Shown here in pieces: positions 36,466 to 47,602 of a stretch of DNA of 64,000 bases; within the stretch, counting starts at the first letter, position 1, and each line of letters starts with the position of its first letter. Source of the DNA: Bacillus_BD sp963765265 (lineage in GTDB: Bacteria; Bacillota; Bacilli; Bacillales; Cytobacillaceae); contig CAVXVN010000004.1 in NCBI GenBank assembly GCA_963765265.1, positions 1 through 64,000 of the forward strand. The letters are read 5' to 3'. Position numbers and translations under genes: made by a program. The notes under the pieces were generated by a model. That model worked only from the letters and a program-made list of their open reading frames with translations. It ran no database searches and was not told where the DNA came from.

Positions 36466-38049
36466 ATGGAGCTTGATACGTTTCTACATCAACTACATTT
36501 TGACACGGATAAAATCTATCCACCGGATTGGCAATGTAGATTGGGAAGATGCACCACTTCCCTATAAATTGTACCGTGGCTTACCAGAGATCCCTCTTAC
36601 CGCAGAAGTGCCCTTAACACTCAAGAAGAGAGAAGATCATCTAAAACCTAGTCTGGAAGAGCTTGGTCATTTCTTATGGTTTGTATACGGTCTTACTCAA
36701 TTCTCTCAATCTGCTTTAAATGATGGAACCAATGGAAAGAATGTGAGCTTTACACAGTCGTTACGAAGATTTGTTCCCTCTGGAGGGGCTTTGTATCCTA
36801 ATGAATTATATGTGTATGTAAAGTTAGATGATGCTCCAAAAGGAATTTACCATTACGATGTGGCGCATCATCGTCTTATTTTGTTACGAGAAGGAAATTA
36901 CGATGACTACTTATCTAGAAGTCTTGAAAATGGCCTTCCTATTTCGGACTGTTTTTGCACCATTTTTATCTCGACCGTTTTTTGGAAAAATTTTTATAAA
37001 TACAATAATTTTTCCTACAGGCTCCAAGGGTTAGATGCAGGCGTGATCATTGGGCAATCCTTGAAGTGGCGGATAGAATGGGATACTACCCGCAAGTATG
37101 CTACCAATTTCTTGATCGGTCTCTCAATCATTTGCTTGGGCTATCCGAACAGGAGGAAAGTGTATATGCGGTTATCCCATTAAGTATGAAACCGTCTATT
37201 ACTTGTGTTGACAACGATCAAAAAAGAGAAGAAATGGTGTCTGCATCTGAACTGTGTCGGGAAGTTCCAGTGTTGAATCATGTTTCCTATAATCGTTCAA
37301 AGAGAGTCATTGATTATCCGATGCTAAAGAAACTGAATGAAGCATCCATGTTTGAAACAACACAGTCATTTGTGAAAATAAAGAAACATAATCGTGAGAA
37401 ACTTCCTTTAGATACGGAGATGGTCTTACTGCCATTTACGGAGTGCTTTTCGTACGATCTTGCCTCCGTTTGCAGGAAGCGGTATTCTCCTGATATCGAT
37501 TTTATGATAGGAAAAGTGAGCCAAACACAATTATCTACTTTGTTAAAAGAGACATTTTCTTTCACGTATCAAAATGACCTTGACGATACACAGGGACATG
37601 TTGAGACTCGTGTTTCTTTATTTGGCAGTTTATATAATGTAGAGGGAATTCCTGATGGTGCCTACTCTTATGACAATGGAACCCATGCACTTCGGAGAAT
37701 AACCAAGGGAGATTACCGGGAGTTTTTACAATCTGGGTTAACCATGCCCAATGTGAATTTGTATCAAGTTCCACTCTGTATGCATGTGGTTGGAGACAAG
37801 GATCACCTCAAAGAAAAATTGGGGTATAGAGGATACCGTATTCAACAGATGGAAGCGGGCATTATCGTGCAACGGCTGCTCTTGGTGTCGTGTGCTTTAG
37901 GAATGGGGGGGCATCCATTGTTGGGATTCGATTCGAAGCAATGTGATGAACTTTACAGGATCGATTTGAAAGGAAAAACCAGTTTGATCCAAATCCCGGT
38001 CGGACCATACCGTCCACGCGCCTGGTTAAGAGGGAGTTTGCTTAGCTAG
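36466..38049 (+). pseudogene. SagB-type azoline dehydrogenase, two frameshifts
   Basis: ATG 36466 follows GTAGGAGG, 25 bp after the YcaO stop. The joined protein has about 528 residues and two nitroreductase-like SagB halves: RRFVPSGGALYPNELYVYV with GIYHYDVAHHRL, and GSLYNVEGIPDGAYSYD with GYRGYRIQQMEAGIIVQRL. It would oxidise thiazolines to thiazoles with FMN. Frame changes are near 36530 and 37065. This is the last gene of the cluster. Confidence 0.87.
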
Positions 38050-38211
38050 TGAAGGCAAGTGTAACGCACTGTTTTTTATGCAAGAATGGATTTTTACAGT
38101 ATAGGATTTCATAGGTACTGAACTTGTACAAGATCATTGAAAATAGGAAAATGCCTCCTTTATGCCGCTTTCGAACCAACTATGCATTAAAGGAGGTGAG
38201 ATTTAACAGAG

Positions 38212-38548
38212 TCATTTATGAATAGCCACTCTAGTACCAATTGGAACTCTTGATGATAATTCTAGAACATCGTGATTAAACATTCGAATACATCCATGGG
38301 AGACATTCTTACCAATTGAAGCTGGATTATTTGTTCCGTGTATACCGTAATGAGGTTTTGACAATCCCATCCAAAGCACTCCAAATGGTCCGCCAGGATT
38401 AGAGTTGTTTATTGATAATCGTGTATGTCCCAGAAGGTGATGGTGACAATATTTTCCCAACTGCAATTGGGTAAGTTTTAATAAGCCTGTTTCCATCAAA
38501 AAGTTTTAATTGATGTTGTGATGTAGATATGTCAATCCATTTCTCCAT
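38212..38548 (-). pseudogene. YkuD-type L,D-transpeptidase, one frameshift
   Basis: About 112 residues. The start at 38548 behind GGAG reads MEKWIDISTSQHQLKLFDGN and LIKTYPIAVGK, the usual YkuD opening. Near 38415 the frame shifts, and the other frame gives PGGPFGVLWMGLSKPHYGIHG and the catalytic SHGCIRM (nucleophile Cys) to IGTRVAIHK. The family cross-links peptidoglycan, often in spores. It converges on the TOMM operon. Confidence 0.87.
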
Positions 38549-39062
38549 GAAGATCAACTCCATTTTTTTGAATATTGTATGAAGTTACCCAGGCATTTGT
38601 TAATTAAGGGGAATTGATTGAACAGTTAATGAGAAAGGAAAACGGGATAAAGTCCTTGTTTGAACAGTTTGACGGAGTTTAGAGATGTACTGGTTTGCTT
38701 AGTACTCATGATGCAAGCCCCTGTCTTTTAACCGATTGATCGCAATCTCGGTATTGTTGCGGATTTTTTAAGAAGGTGTCTTGATTGTTGTTTTCATGGT
38801 GTGTATTCCTCCAATAATTTAATTTGTTTCGGTAGTTCATCCACCGGCAAGAAAAAACATAACCATTATGGGAGAAAATCAATAGGTAACTATTCACATA
38901 TGGGATAAAGGGAGGAGATGTATTTGTCTAATGAAGTTAGAGTAAATTCTCAGAATAGTTTCGACTAAAAATTAACTTTGCATAAGTACAGACAAGGGTA
39001 CAAGCAAAACAAACTCCTTTTTCATTCAATATTCTAGATATAAGAAAGGAGATTGATAATTT
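38549..39062. other. Intergenic region with a broken small ORF
   Basis: On the minus strand, ATG 38797 behind TTGGAGGAAT opens MKTTIKTPS, then TAA, and continues in frame as KIRNNTEIAINRLKDRG to a stop at 38699. This may be a 32-residue gene with a nonsense codon or an error. Short + strand frames behind GGGAGGAG near 38921 are too short to support. Otherwise nothing is seen. Confidence 0.4.
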
Positions 39063-40429
39063 ATGACACCAAAGCAACACCCAGATTCAATGGTAGACCC
39101 ATCCATTCCATCTACTTATACCTAAATTTAGTGACGAGCTTCCAATTCCAGAGGTGCTTGAACCAGACTCACAAGAAGATGGTTGTGCTTATTATGAGGT
39201 TGAAATGAGACGTGCGAAACATAAATTTCATAAGGACTTTAAAGAAACCACAATCTATGGCTATAACGGTATGTATCCTGGACCTACTATTGAAACCATG
39301 AAAGGACAAGCTGTTAATGTAAAATGGATAAATAACCTGCCGAAAAAACATTTCTTACCAGTGGATAAAACGTTACACGGTGCGATTGATAATCCAGAGG
39401 TGCGTACGGTAGTGCATCTCCATGGCGCCAATGTTGCTCCTGATAGCGATGGCCATCCTGAAGCATGGTTTTCACGTAATAACGAATATATTGGTCCAAA
39501 ATATTCTAGAGAAGTATACGAATATCCAAATCAACAACAGGCAACAACTCTTTGGTATCATGATCATGCCTTAGGGCTTACACGACTCAATGTTTATGCT
39601 GGACTAGCAGGTTTCTATCTGATTCACGACTTTCATGAGCTGAACCTTAATCTCCCAAAAGGGAAATATGATATCCCACTAATCATACAAGATAAAACAT
39701 TCAATTCGGATGGCTCACTTTTTTATCCAGAAAGAGGAGCTGATTCTCCTCCAGATATTAACCCTTCTATCGTTCGTCGACACATAGGGACTACGATGGT
39801 TGTGAATGGGAAGGTATGGCCTTATTTAAACGTCGAGCCAAGAAAGTACCGCTTTAGAATATTAAATGCTTCCAATACAAACGGATATGTTTTTAAACTA
39901 TCAAACGGTCAATCCTTCTGGCAAATAGGTACTGATGGTGGATTGATAGATAAATCAAAACTAATCCCAACATTTCCGTTAGATCCTGCTGAGCGTATTG
40001 ATGTCATCATCGATTTCTCACAATTATCACCAGGCCAGACGATTACTCTTGAAACTTCTGAATTTCCACCTCCTAAATGTTTCTCACCCAATGCATATTC
40101 ATCTTGTTCAGTTCCAAATTCTTGATCGTCAGTTATTTGATGTAAAAACATTTAAGGTAAACGAATGGATTGAAAAAGGTACAGGAATTGATTTTATAGG
40201 AAATATACTTCCGTTAGATCCAAGTGAAGGAGGTCCAACCCCTTCAGATCCAAACGAACGAAGAGTTTGGAAAGATACTGTAAGAGCTGAACCTGGCAGA
40301 GTGACAAGAGTAATTGCTCACTTTAAAAATTTTACAGGTGAGTATGTATGGCATTGTCACATTCTGGAGCATGAAGATCACGACATGATGAGACCATTTA
40401 GAGTGATAAAAAAATATAGTGATGAGTAG
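39063..40429 (+). pseudogene. CotA-like multicopper oxidase with internal deletion and frameshifts
   Basis: ATG 39063 follows AGAAAGGAG. The protein looks like Bacillus spore-coat laccase/bilirubin oxidase: RTVVHLHGANVAPDSDG and TTLWYHDHALGLTRLN carry the first copper ligands, and SHPMHIHLVQFQI with WHCHILEHEDHDMM carry the last ones. It has about 455 codons against roughly 510 for the family. Between LSPGQTITLETSEF and LLNVSHPMHIH some 60 residues are missing, with a frame change near 40070 and another near 39118. It is probably inactive unless the assembly is wrong. Confidence 0.83.
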
Positions 40430-40542
40430 TTAACAAAGAAGAGAATTTATATGTTAACTAGGAAAGAGCGAACTTATAAATTCTCATGTATTTTATGCTA
40501 TTAAAGTAAGACTTCATTCTATTCTTTATAAGGAGAGATTTT

Positions 40543-42136
40543 ATGAGCCAATCTAAAGGAAAAAACGAAGAATTAACTTTTGATTATATTGTAATTGGAA
40601 CCGGCCCAAGTGGTGCGGTTATTGCTAAGACTCTTTCGGATGATAAAAAATCTTCTGTTCTTGTGTTAGAAGCAGGAGGAAATCATGATAGAGATCAGCC
40701 TATTAGGGATTCTACATTTGCTTTAGAACTAGAGGAACACTTTATCCCCCAATACTTTTGGCAAGGGGAGGGCATTCCTCAGAAAGAGTTGGACGAGAGA
40801 TCTTTTGAATGGACCACGGGCCGACTCTTAGGCGGCGGATCTTCAATCAACACCGAGCAGTATGTAAGACCTACGTCAGCTGTTTTTAGGGAATGGGAAA
40901 GCCTTCTAGGGCCTCTTTGGTCACCCCGAACAGGCAATTAATAATTTTAAAAAACTAGAAAAATATAATGGAAGGACAGATAACCCTGATGTTCACGGAT
41001 TTAATGGACGGATAGACATAAGACAGGCTCCAGTGAATCCGACTGCTATGGCTGAAAAGTTGGTTTCAGCGATTGAACAAGCAACAGGATTTTCAAGAAT
41101 TCTTGATTATAATGATCCCAATACCCCTCTTGGACCCTTTACTCGCTGGCAGTTATATCAGGATCCAGACGGTCAAAGAGAAAGCTCATCAACCGCCTTT
41201 CTTTCCTCAGATATCGTGACTTCTGATGGTCAGGGGAGAAAGGGTCGAAAGTTGAGAGTTTTCTCTAAATCTACCGCCCTTCGTGTGCTTTTTAAGAAAA
41301 AACGCGCTATTGGGGTAGAATTCCTCAAAGAAGGTGAAACCGTTCGTGCTTACGCTCGGAAGAAAGTTATTATTTCAGCAGGAATAAACAGTGCCCAGCT
41401 TTTGATGCTCTCTGGAATTGGCCCCGCGGATCTTCTTAATAATGCAGACATTCCTGTTATTTTCGATAATCCAAATGTAGGTCAGAACCTCAAAAATCAC
41501 ACGCTCAACTTTGCGGTTTTTACCACCAATCCCAATCCCCAAAATAACCCAGAACCACTTGATGATCCAAATGCTCTTTTCACAGGAGGTGCTTTCTTAC
41601 CTGATCCAACGTCTGGATCTGACCAAAATCGCAGGGGGGTACAGCTTATAGGAATTGGCTCTGAAGACTCACTAACGATCGCTATTATTTTCTTACAACC
41701 AAAAAGTAGTGGGTCCATCAAAATACAGAGCAATGACCCCTTACAAATAGTACTTGCTGATGAAGGATTTCTTGAAAATACCGCTGATCTAGAAGCAATA
41801 AAAAACATCTACAAGGTTTATATCAAGAATATAGCAGCCCATCTTGAACCAGAGTATCAGCTCATTTCGCCCACACTAGATATAATTAATGACAACGACC
41901 AGCTTGAAGAGTTTGTCAAACAAAATTTTGGCCATAATCATCATCAACAAGGCTCTCTTCGAATGGCACCTCTTAACAAGAATGGTGTCGTTGATTCCGA
42001 AGGACATGTCCATGGAGTAAAAGACTTAATCGTTGCTGATGCATCGATAATCCCATTTACCGTGGATGGCAACACTTCAGCTCCAGCGTATCTTATTGGT
42101 TTTACAATTGCGCAGCAATTACTTAAACAAGAATAA
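40543..42136 (+). pseudogene. GMC family FAD-dependent oxidoreductase, one frameshift
   Basis: About 531 residues joined. The start follows AAGGAGAG and has the FAD motif YIVIGTGPSGAVIAKTLS with LVLEAGGNHD, then the GMC signature GRLLGGGSSIN. The second frame holds SAGINSAQLLMLSGIGP and the catalytic His region GHNHHQQGSLRM with NTSAPAYLIG. The break near 40925 (SPRTGN stop against SPEQAINNFKKLEKYNG) needs one base. It oxidises an alcohol. It lies 113 bp after the laccase gene, so the two oxidases may be functionally linked. Confidence 0.87.
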
Positions 42137-42305
42137 AACGCAGGGACGGTTCTTCTGTTTCCCTATTTTTTTCCATATCTATCAAATCTAGATTATTTTT
42201 TAGGTAGAATGCGAACACAAGAACCGACCCCTTTTTCTTTTTTCATTTACAAAGAGAGTACACTCTACTATACTAGCTTTTAGAACAAAAAAATGAATAT
42301 TAGCA
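42137..42305. other. Short AT-rich intergenic region
   Basis: ACGCAGGGACGGTTCTTCTGTTTCCC recurs near 54930 as a short dispersed repeat. AGAACCG with CGACCCCTTTTTC may end the oxidoreductase transcript. The promoter for the B12 operon should lie here, but no clear boxes are assigned. Confidence 0.4.
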
Positions 42306-42490
42306 AATAGGTTTCTTAAATGTTCGAAAGTGAGATTCATTTAAGACTAAGAGGGAAGTTGGTGCAAGTCCAACACGGTCCCGCCACTGTAAGCGAGAAG
42401 GAAGGTTAGAAAAATACCCACTGTGTTTTTAACATGGGAAGGGTTAACCAACCGTTGATTCGCAAGTCAGGAGACCTGCCTATTATGTGT
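42306..42490 (+). promoter_or_regulatory. Cobalamin (adenosylcobalamin) riboswitch
   Basis: The B12-box features are present: GGGAAGTTGGTGCAAGTCC, the conserved GCCACTGTAAGCGAGAAGG, and the late AAGTCAGGAGACCTGCC. They are in the right order and spacing for the aptamer core. It precedes the btuF-btuC-btuD-cbiZ-cbiA-cobO genes and should reduce their expression when B12 is plentiful. Confidence 0.93.
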
Positions 42491-42626
42491 TTTTAAGCTT
42501 CCTCGAGGAAAGGAATGTTTAAAGTGCAGGCAATCCATGATCTAAATATTTATGATTTAGAAATCAAGATTGCAAGTTATCATGCTGTCTACAAGACTTG
42601 TATCATATATAACTGCCTTTTTACGT

Positions 42627-42656
42627 TACGCTTTCCACAGGAATAGCGTTTTTTTG
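42627..42656 (+). terminator. Terminator of the riboswitch expression platform
   Basis: ACGCT, a 10-base loop, AGCGT then T7, located between the aptamer and the btuF ribosome binding site. It probably forms when B12 is bound. Confidence 0.75.
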
Positions 42657-42686
42657 TGTTCAAAAATAAAAGGAGGTAACAAAGTG

Positions 42687-43686
42687 ATGAAAGAAATCGT
42701 AAAAAAATGGGGGCTTTTCAGTATTGTATTGCTGTTAAGCATGATTTTGATGATAGGCTGTGGTGCACAAGAACAGAGCACGCAAGATAAAGAGGGGACT
42801 GCTTCAGATAACAAGACGGAAGAAGTAGCTCAGAACAATGAAGAGGCATTTCCGATCACGATCACAGACGATGCGAATCGAAAGGTAACCATTGATAAAA
42901 AACCTGAAACCATTGTTTCCATTCAAACTAGTAATACAGAAATCGCCTTTGCCCTTGGGTTAGGGGATAAAATCATTGGGGTATCCGATTACGATAACTA
43001 TCCAGAGGAAGCACTCAAAATACAGAAAGTCGGTGCACAAGATATCAATGCAGAGCTTGTTCTCTCTCTTCTTCCAGATATCGCTCTTGTGACGGATTAT
43101 CATTACGAAACACATCCGGATGTCTTACAAAAGTTTGAAGAAGCTGGGATTAAAGTCATTGTTGTTGGAAGTGCTACATCCTTTGAGGATACCTATAGCA
43201 ACATTGAAATGATTGGTGAAGCTACCGGAAGCAAGAAGGAAGCAGATGAAATTGTCACAGATATGAAAGATCGTCTTCAAGCAATCAAAGACAAAGCAGC
43301 AGCAGTCAAAGATAAAAAGAAAGTTTGGGTAGAAGTTTCACCGGCTCCAGATATTTTTACGACAGGAAAAAACACCTTTATGCATGAAATGCTTGAGTCC
43401 ATTCAAGCCACTAATGCCGCAGAAGATCAAGATGGCTGGGTAAAAATGACGGAAGAAGAAATTGTTAAATTAAACCCAGATGTGATTATTACTACGTATG
43501 GCTACTATGTAGAAAATCCAAAAGCTGAGGTGCTAAGCTCGTGAAGGTTGGGCAGAAGTGCCAGCTGTAAAAAATGGAAACGTGTTTGATGTTGATAGCG
43601 ATACGGTGACAAGACCTGGTCCTCGTTTAATTGAAGGAGTCGAGACACTTGCGGAACTTATCTATCCGGAAATTTTTAAGCAATAA
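42687..43686 (+). pseudogene. btuF: Cobalamin-binding lipoprotein (BtuF-like), one frameshift
   Basis: ATG 42687 follows AAAGGAGGT. A lipoprotein signal (LLLSMILMIGCGAQE; lipobox Cys about 27) precedes a helical-backbone metal/cobalamin-binding domain (about 55-330) with DDANRKVTIDKKPETIVSI and EVLSLLPDIALVTDYHYETH-type features. Near 43535 the frame ends VLSS, and the next frame continues REGWAEVPAVKNGNVFDVDS to IYPEIFKQ. It captures B12 outside the membrane for BtuCD. Confidence 0.87.
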
Positions 43687-44716
43687 AATAGGTTGGTTAT
43701 ATATTCTAAGCGGAGGGCTTTTACTTGGTACAAGCCTTCTCGGCTTATTTTATAGTAGTGTCACTGTCCCGGTGCCTACTATTTTACATATTATATTGGA
43801 TAAACTGTTTGAAATAAGTTTACTTGACGAGGTAGCGAAAAATGAAGAAATGATCATTTGGAATATCCGTCTGCCTAGAGTTCTTCTTGCCTTTTGTGTA
43901 GGGGCATCCCTTTCGTTAGCGGGTGCAGCTTTTCAAGGACTGTTACGCAATCCTCTGGCAGATCCCTATACGATTGGCGTTTCATCAGGTGCCTCACTAG
44001 GTGCCGTTCTCGTTTTGTTTTTTCACGTATCGATTGTTGGATTAGGAAGTTTTACGCTTCCGATCGTTTCCATTATCGGTGGATTCATCGCATTACTCAT
44101 TGTATTCGGACTCGTTCGATTAAGCAGCCGAAGTTTAGCGATTGAAACCATCATATTGGCGGGAATCATTGTCAGTGCCTTTATTAGTGCGGTTGTCTCT
44201 CTTCTTATTTCATTAGGGGATCGAGATGCCATGACCCAAATTATCTACTGGCTATATGGCAGTGTTGGAATGAGGGGATGGAATTATGTTGAACTGATCT
44301 TCCCATTTATGATCATTGGTGCTTGTATCTTGTTCTATCATCATCGTGAATTAAATGCCATGGCACTTGGAGAGGAAGCGGCCGATCATATTGGCGTGAA
44401 TGTGAAAAAAGGGAAAATATTCATTCTGATTGGTGCTTCCCTTTTAACAGGAGCATCTGTCGCTGTTTCAGGGTCTATCGCCTTTGTTGGGCTTGTGGTT
44501 CCACATCTAGTCCGACTTGTCACGGGCCCGAATCATCGCTATGTCCTTCCGTTATCCATGCTGACAGGTGGATCTTTTCTCATTTTAGCTGATTTAATGG
44601 CTAGAATGATGATTGCCCCACAAGAACTGCCGATTGGTGTGATTACAGCTCTTATTGGTGCACCTGTATTTGCACTATTGTTGATTAGAGAAAGAATGGG
44701 GAAGGGGGAATCGTAG
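43649..44716 (+). CDS. btuC: Cobalamin ABC transporter permease BtuC (FecCD family)
   Basis: About 356 residues, overlapping the end of btuF. TTG 43649 after GAAGGAG is a likely start; TTG 43631 is also open. FecCD landmarks are IIWNIRLPRVLLAFCVGASL, GAAFQGLLRNPLADPYTIG (coupling region), SSGASLGA and SGSIAFVGLVVPHLVRL. Around ten membrane helices form the translocation path. It ends one base before btuD. Confidence 0.9.
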   Translation: MRNLSIRKFLSNKIGWLYILSGGLLLGTSLLGLFYSSVTVPVPTILHIILDKLFEISLLDEVAKNEEMIIWNIRLPRVLLAFCVGASLSLAGAAFQGLLRNPLADPYTIGVSSGASLGAVLVLFFHVSIVGLGSFTLPIVSIIGGFIALLIVFGLVRLSSRSLAIETIILAGIIVSAFISAVVSLLISLGDRDAMTQIIYWLYGSVGMRGWNYVELIFPFMIIGACILFYHHRELNAMALGEEAADHIGVNVKKGKIFILIGASLLTGASVAVSGSIAFVGLVVPHLVRLVTGPNHRYVLPLSMLTGGSFLILADLMARMMIAPQELPIGVITALIGAPVFALLLIRERMGKGES

Positions 44717-46161
44717 ATGATCCGTATTCATAACTTGGTAGGTGGATACACGGAAACTCCCATAATTAATGACCTTGATTTAGAGATTAATAAAGGAGAG
44801 TTTTTTGCACTTCTCGGGCAAAATGGGAGTGGAAAAACGACCCTTTTTAAACTTATTACAGGGCAGTTACCGATTAAGAGTGGCAAGATTACCTTATCCG
44901 GGAAAGAAGTTCAATCTCTTTCCAAGCTTGAGAAAGCCAAAAAAATGGCGGTTCTCACACAGGAAGTTCAAGTATCCTTCGATTATACAGTGGAAGAAAT
45001 CATTAGTCTTGGACGTTACCCTCATCAAAAGGGGTTCTTTAAGCAGCTTTCGAAAGAAGATCGGAAAGTCATTGAAGAGGTTATGGACATCACGAATGTA
45101 AGTCAGCTTCGAAAAGCTCAGTTCCGGATGATTAGTGGTGGTGAAAAGCAAAGAGTCTTACTAGCAAAAGCTTTAGCGCAGGAGCCCGAGATCTTACTTT
45201 TAGATGAGCCTACCAATCATCTGGATATTAAACATACCTTTCATATGTTGGATCTACTAAAAGAACGACAACAAATGATGGGATTAACCATTTTTGCGAT
45301 TCTGCATGATTTGAATGTGGCTTCGCTCTATGCGGATCGGATCGCCTTACTTCATAAGGGTAGATTTTTAGAAGTAGGAGATACAGATACATTAAGGAAA
45401 GTAGATCAATTAAAGAAGGTCTATGAGGTAAAAGTAAACGCCCAATCACACCCAATCGTGCCGAAACCACAGCTTCTCATGACACCCGAGTATTCTACAT
45501 CAAGAGAGATTTATCGCTTTGAAGATTCCTATGTAATGGAACAAACGGAGGAATCTATACATGTTCAATTTGATCACCCATTACGGGCCATATCCAATGG
45601 AGTTATAGGAGAAGCTATTCAGTGGTCAAAACATTTTTGTCATTATTATATTGAGAAGGATTCTCACAACTCTCATCCTGAAAGAACATTTACAGAAAGT
45701 GATGCAAAACGATTGTATTCCTTTTGAGCAGGCGGTCGGAATGATCACTTCTGCCAAACTGGAAGAGACGGTAATCGTCACGGAGGAAATCGACAATATT
45801 CAAATGATGGCTATCGTGACAACGGCAGGGGCAGGAGCATGCCAAGAGCTCAGTTTCTGAGATGAATGGTTCGATCAACATGATGTTATTCATCGATGCC
45901 TATTTTACAGATCGTGCCCTTATGGATAGTTATATGTATGCGACTGAAGCAAAAGTGAAAGCCTTGAAAGATCTGAATATAGTAGATTCTACTACGGGTA
46001 CATCCACCGATACCCTAATGATTGGCCTTACACAGCAAGGGACGAAACAAGATTTCGTCGGTTCAGGAACGAGTGTCGGAAAAGGAATTCGTAAAATCAT
46101 GTATCGTGCTATAAAGGAAGTGCTTCAAAAGGATAGACAGAAGGTCCAATCAAAAGGTTGA
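44717..46161 (+). pseudogene. btuD-cbiZ: BtuD ATPase fused to CbiZ adenosylcobinamide amidohydrolase, frameshifts in the CbiZ part
   Basis: Residues 1-250 are an ABC ATPase with Walker A GQNGSGKTTL, signature ISGGEKQRV and Walker B ILLLDEPTNHLD. After a linker, a CbiZ domain begins near RAISNGVIGEAIQWSKHFCH. It continues in other frames as FEQAVGMITSAKLEETVIVT and GSINMMLFIDAYFTDRALMD to VGSGTSVGKGI. Frame changes lie near 45690 and 45850. CbiZ converts pseudo-B12 or cobinamide forms to cobyric acid for remodelling, and BtuD-CbiZ fusions are known in Bacillus relatives. Confidence 0.87.
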
Positions 46162-46222
46162 TAGACTTCTTGCTAGTTGACAGTGATTGAATGTGTGGCT
46201 AAAGAAGGAGGAATGGTGTTTG

Positions 46223-47602
46223 ATGGAACGACGAATGGTGATTGCGGGTACGGGAAGTGGTGTCGGGAAAACGACCCTGACCATCGGTTTAATGTCAGCA
46301 TTAAAGAAGCGGGGGTTAACCGTGCAGGGATTTAAATGCGGACCAGACTATATTGATCCTTCCTATCATAGTGCTGTAACGAAACGAACTTCGCGCAATT
46401 TAGATAGCTGGATGCTCACGCAAGATGATATTTTAGATATTTTCACACATGGCAGTCAAGATGCTGACATTTCAATCATAGAAGGAGTTATGGGCTTTTT
46501 TGATGGGAAAAATCCTGAAACGAATGAGGGAAGTACAGCTGAGATTAGTATGATCACGAAAAGCCCTGTTTTACTTGTGGTCAATTGCGGAAGTATGGCT
46601 CGAAGTGCAGCAGCGATCGTAAAAGGATTTCAATGCTTTGCAGAGGGCCCCAATATTGTAGGGGTTATCGCAAATAAAGTAGGAAGTGAAGGCCACTTTC
46701 AGCTAGTCAAGAAAGCGATTGAACAGGAATGTCATATTCCGGTGATCGGTTATTTGAAACGAGAACTGGATATTGAAATTCCTGAGAGACATCTAGGACT
46801 CATTCCTTCTCTAGAAAGAGGAGAGCTGGATCCCTTCTTTGATCAATTAGGAAAGTTAGTCACAGAAACGATTGACATCGATCAACTACTCCAATTATCT
46901 GTTGCTGAGCCATTAACGGTAAGCAAAGAGTCTTCGATTTTTAAAAGAGAGCGGGATCCTATCGTGAAAATAGCGGTCGCAAAGGATAAAGCCTTTAATT
47001 TCTATTATCCTGAAAATCTAGAAATCATGGAAGCAAAGGGAGTAGAAATTGTGTATTTCTCACCACTTGCGGATGAAGAGGTACCCGAAGATGTGGATGG
47101 GCTTTATATAGGCGGTGGTTTTCCGGAAGAGTTTGCTTCTCAACTTGCATGTAATGGAAAAGCAAAACGTTCCGTAAAAGCAGCGATTGAAAAGGGATTA
47201 CCTACACTTGCTGAATGTGGAGGGTTCATGTATTTAACAGAGTCCATTGAAACCACGGAAAAGAAGAAATATGACATGGTAGGAGTCATTCCAGGTACAG
47301 TACAAATGCAATCTAAATTAGCGGCATTAGGATATAGAGAGATTAGTGGACAATCTTCCAATTTTATGCTTGAAAACTTGAAGGCAAAAGGACATGAATT
47401 TCATTACTCATCCTTCGTTCCGGTTGAAGAGGATGTCCCCTATGCGTATGAAACAAAAGGAATGAGAGGGGTAAGCAAGGAAGGCTATTTATTACATCAT
47501 GTAGTAGCTGGGTATACTCATTTCCATTTTGCTTCATGTCCAGCAATGGTGGAGAACTGGATTAGAAAATGTCTAGAGATTAGAGGAGGTAGGTTCGAAT
47601 GA
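46223..47602 (+). CDS. cbiA: Cobyrinate a,c-diamide synthase (CbiA/CobB)
   Basis: About 459 residues from ATG 46223 (TTG 46220 is also possible) behind AAGGAGG. The N-terminal P-loop domain reads VIAGTGSGVGKTTLTIGL and GFKCGPDYIDPSYH. The C-terminal glutamine amidotransferase domain has the catalytic Cys in LAECGGFMYL and the His region VAGYTHFHFASCP. It amidates the a and c side chains of cobyrinate. It overlaps cobO by 4 bp. Confidence 0.92.
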   Translation: MERRMVIAGTGSGVGKTTLTIGLMSALKKRGLTVQGFKCGPDYIDPSYHSAVTKRTSRNLDSWMLTQDDILDIFTHGSQDADISIIEGVMGFFDGKNPETNEGSTAEISMITKSPVLLVVNCGSMARSAAAIVKGFQCFAEGPNIVGVIANKVGSEGHFQLVKKAIEQECHIPVIGYLKRELDIEIPERHLGLIPSLERGELDPFFDQLGKLVTETIDIDQLLQLSVAEPLTVSKESSIFKRERDPIVKIAVAKDKAFNFYYPENLEIMEAKGVEIVYFSPLADEEVPEDVDGLYIGGGFPEEFASQLACNGKAKRSVKAAIEKGLPTLAECGGFMYLTESIETTEKKKYDMVGVIPGTVQMQSKLAALGYREISGQSSNFMLENLKAKGHEFHYSSFVPVEEDVPYAYETKGMRGVSKEGYLLHHVVAGYTHFHFASCPAMVENWIRKCLEIRGGRFE

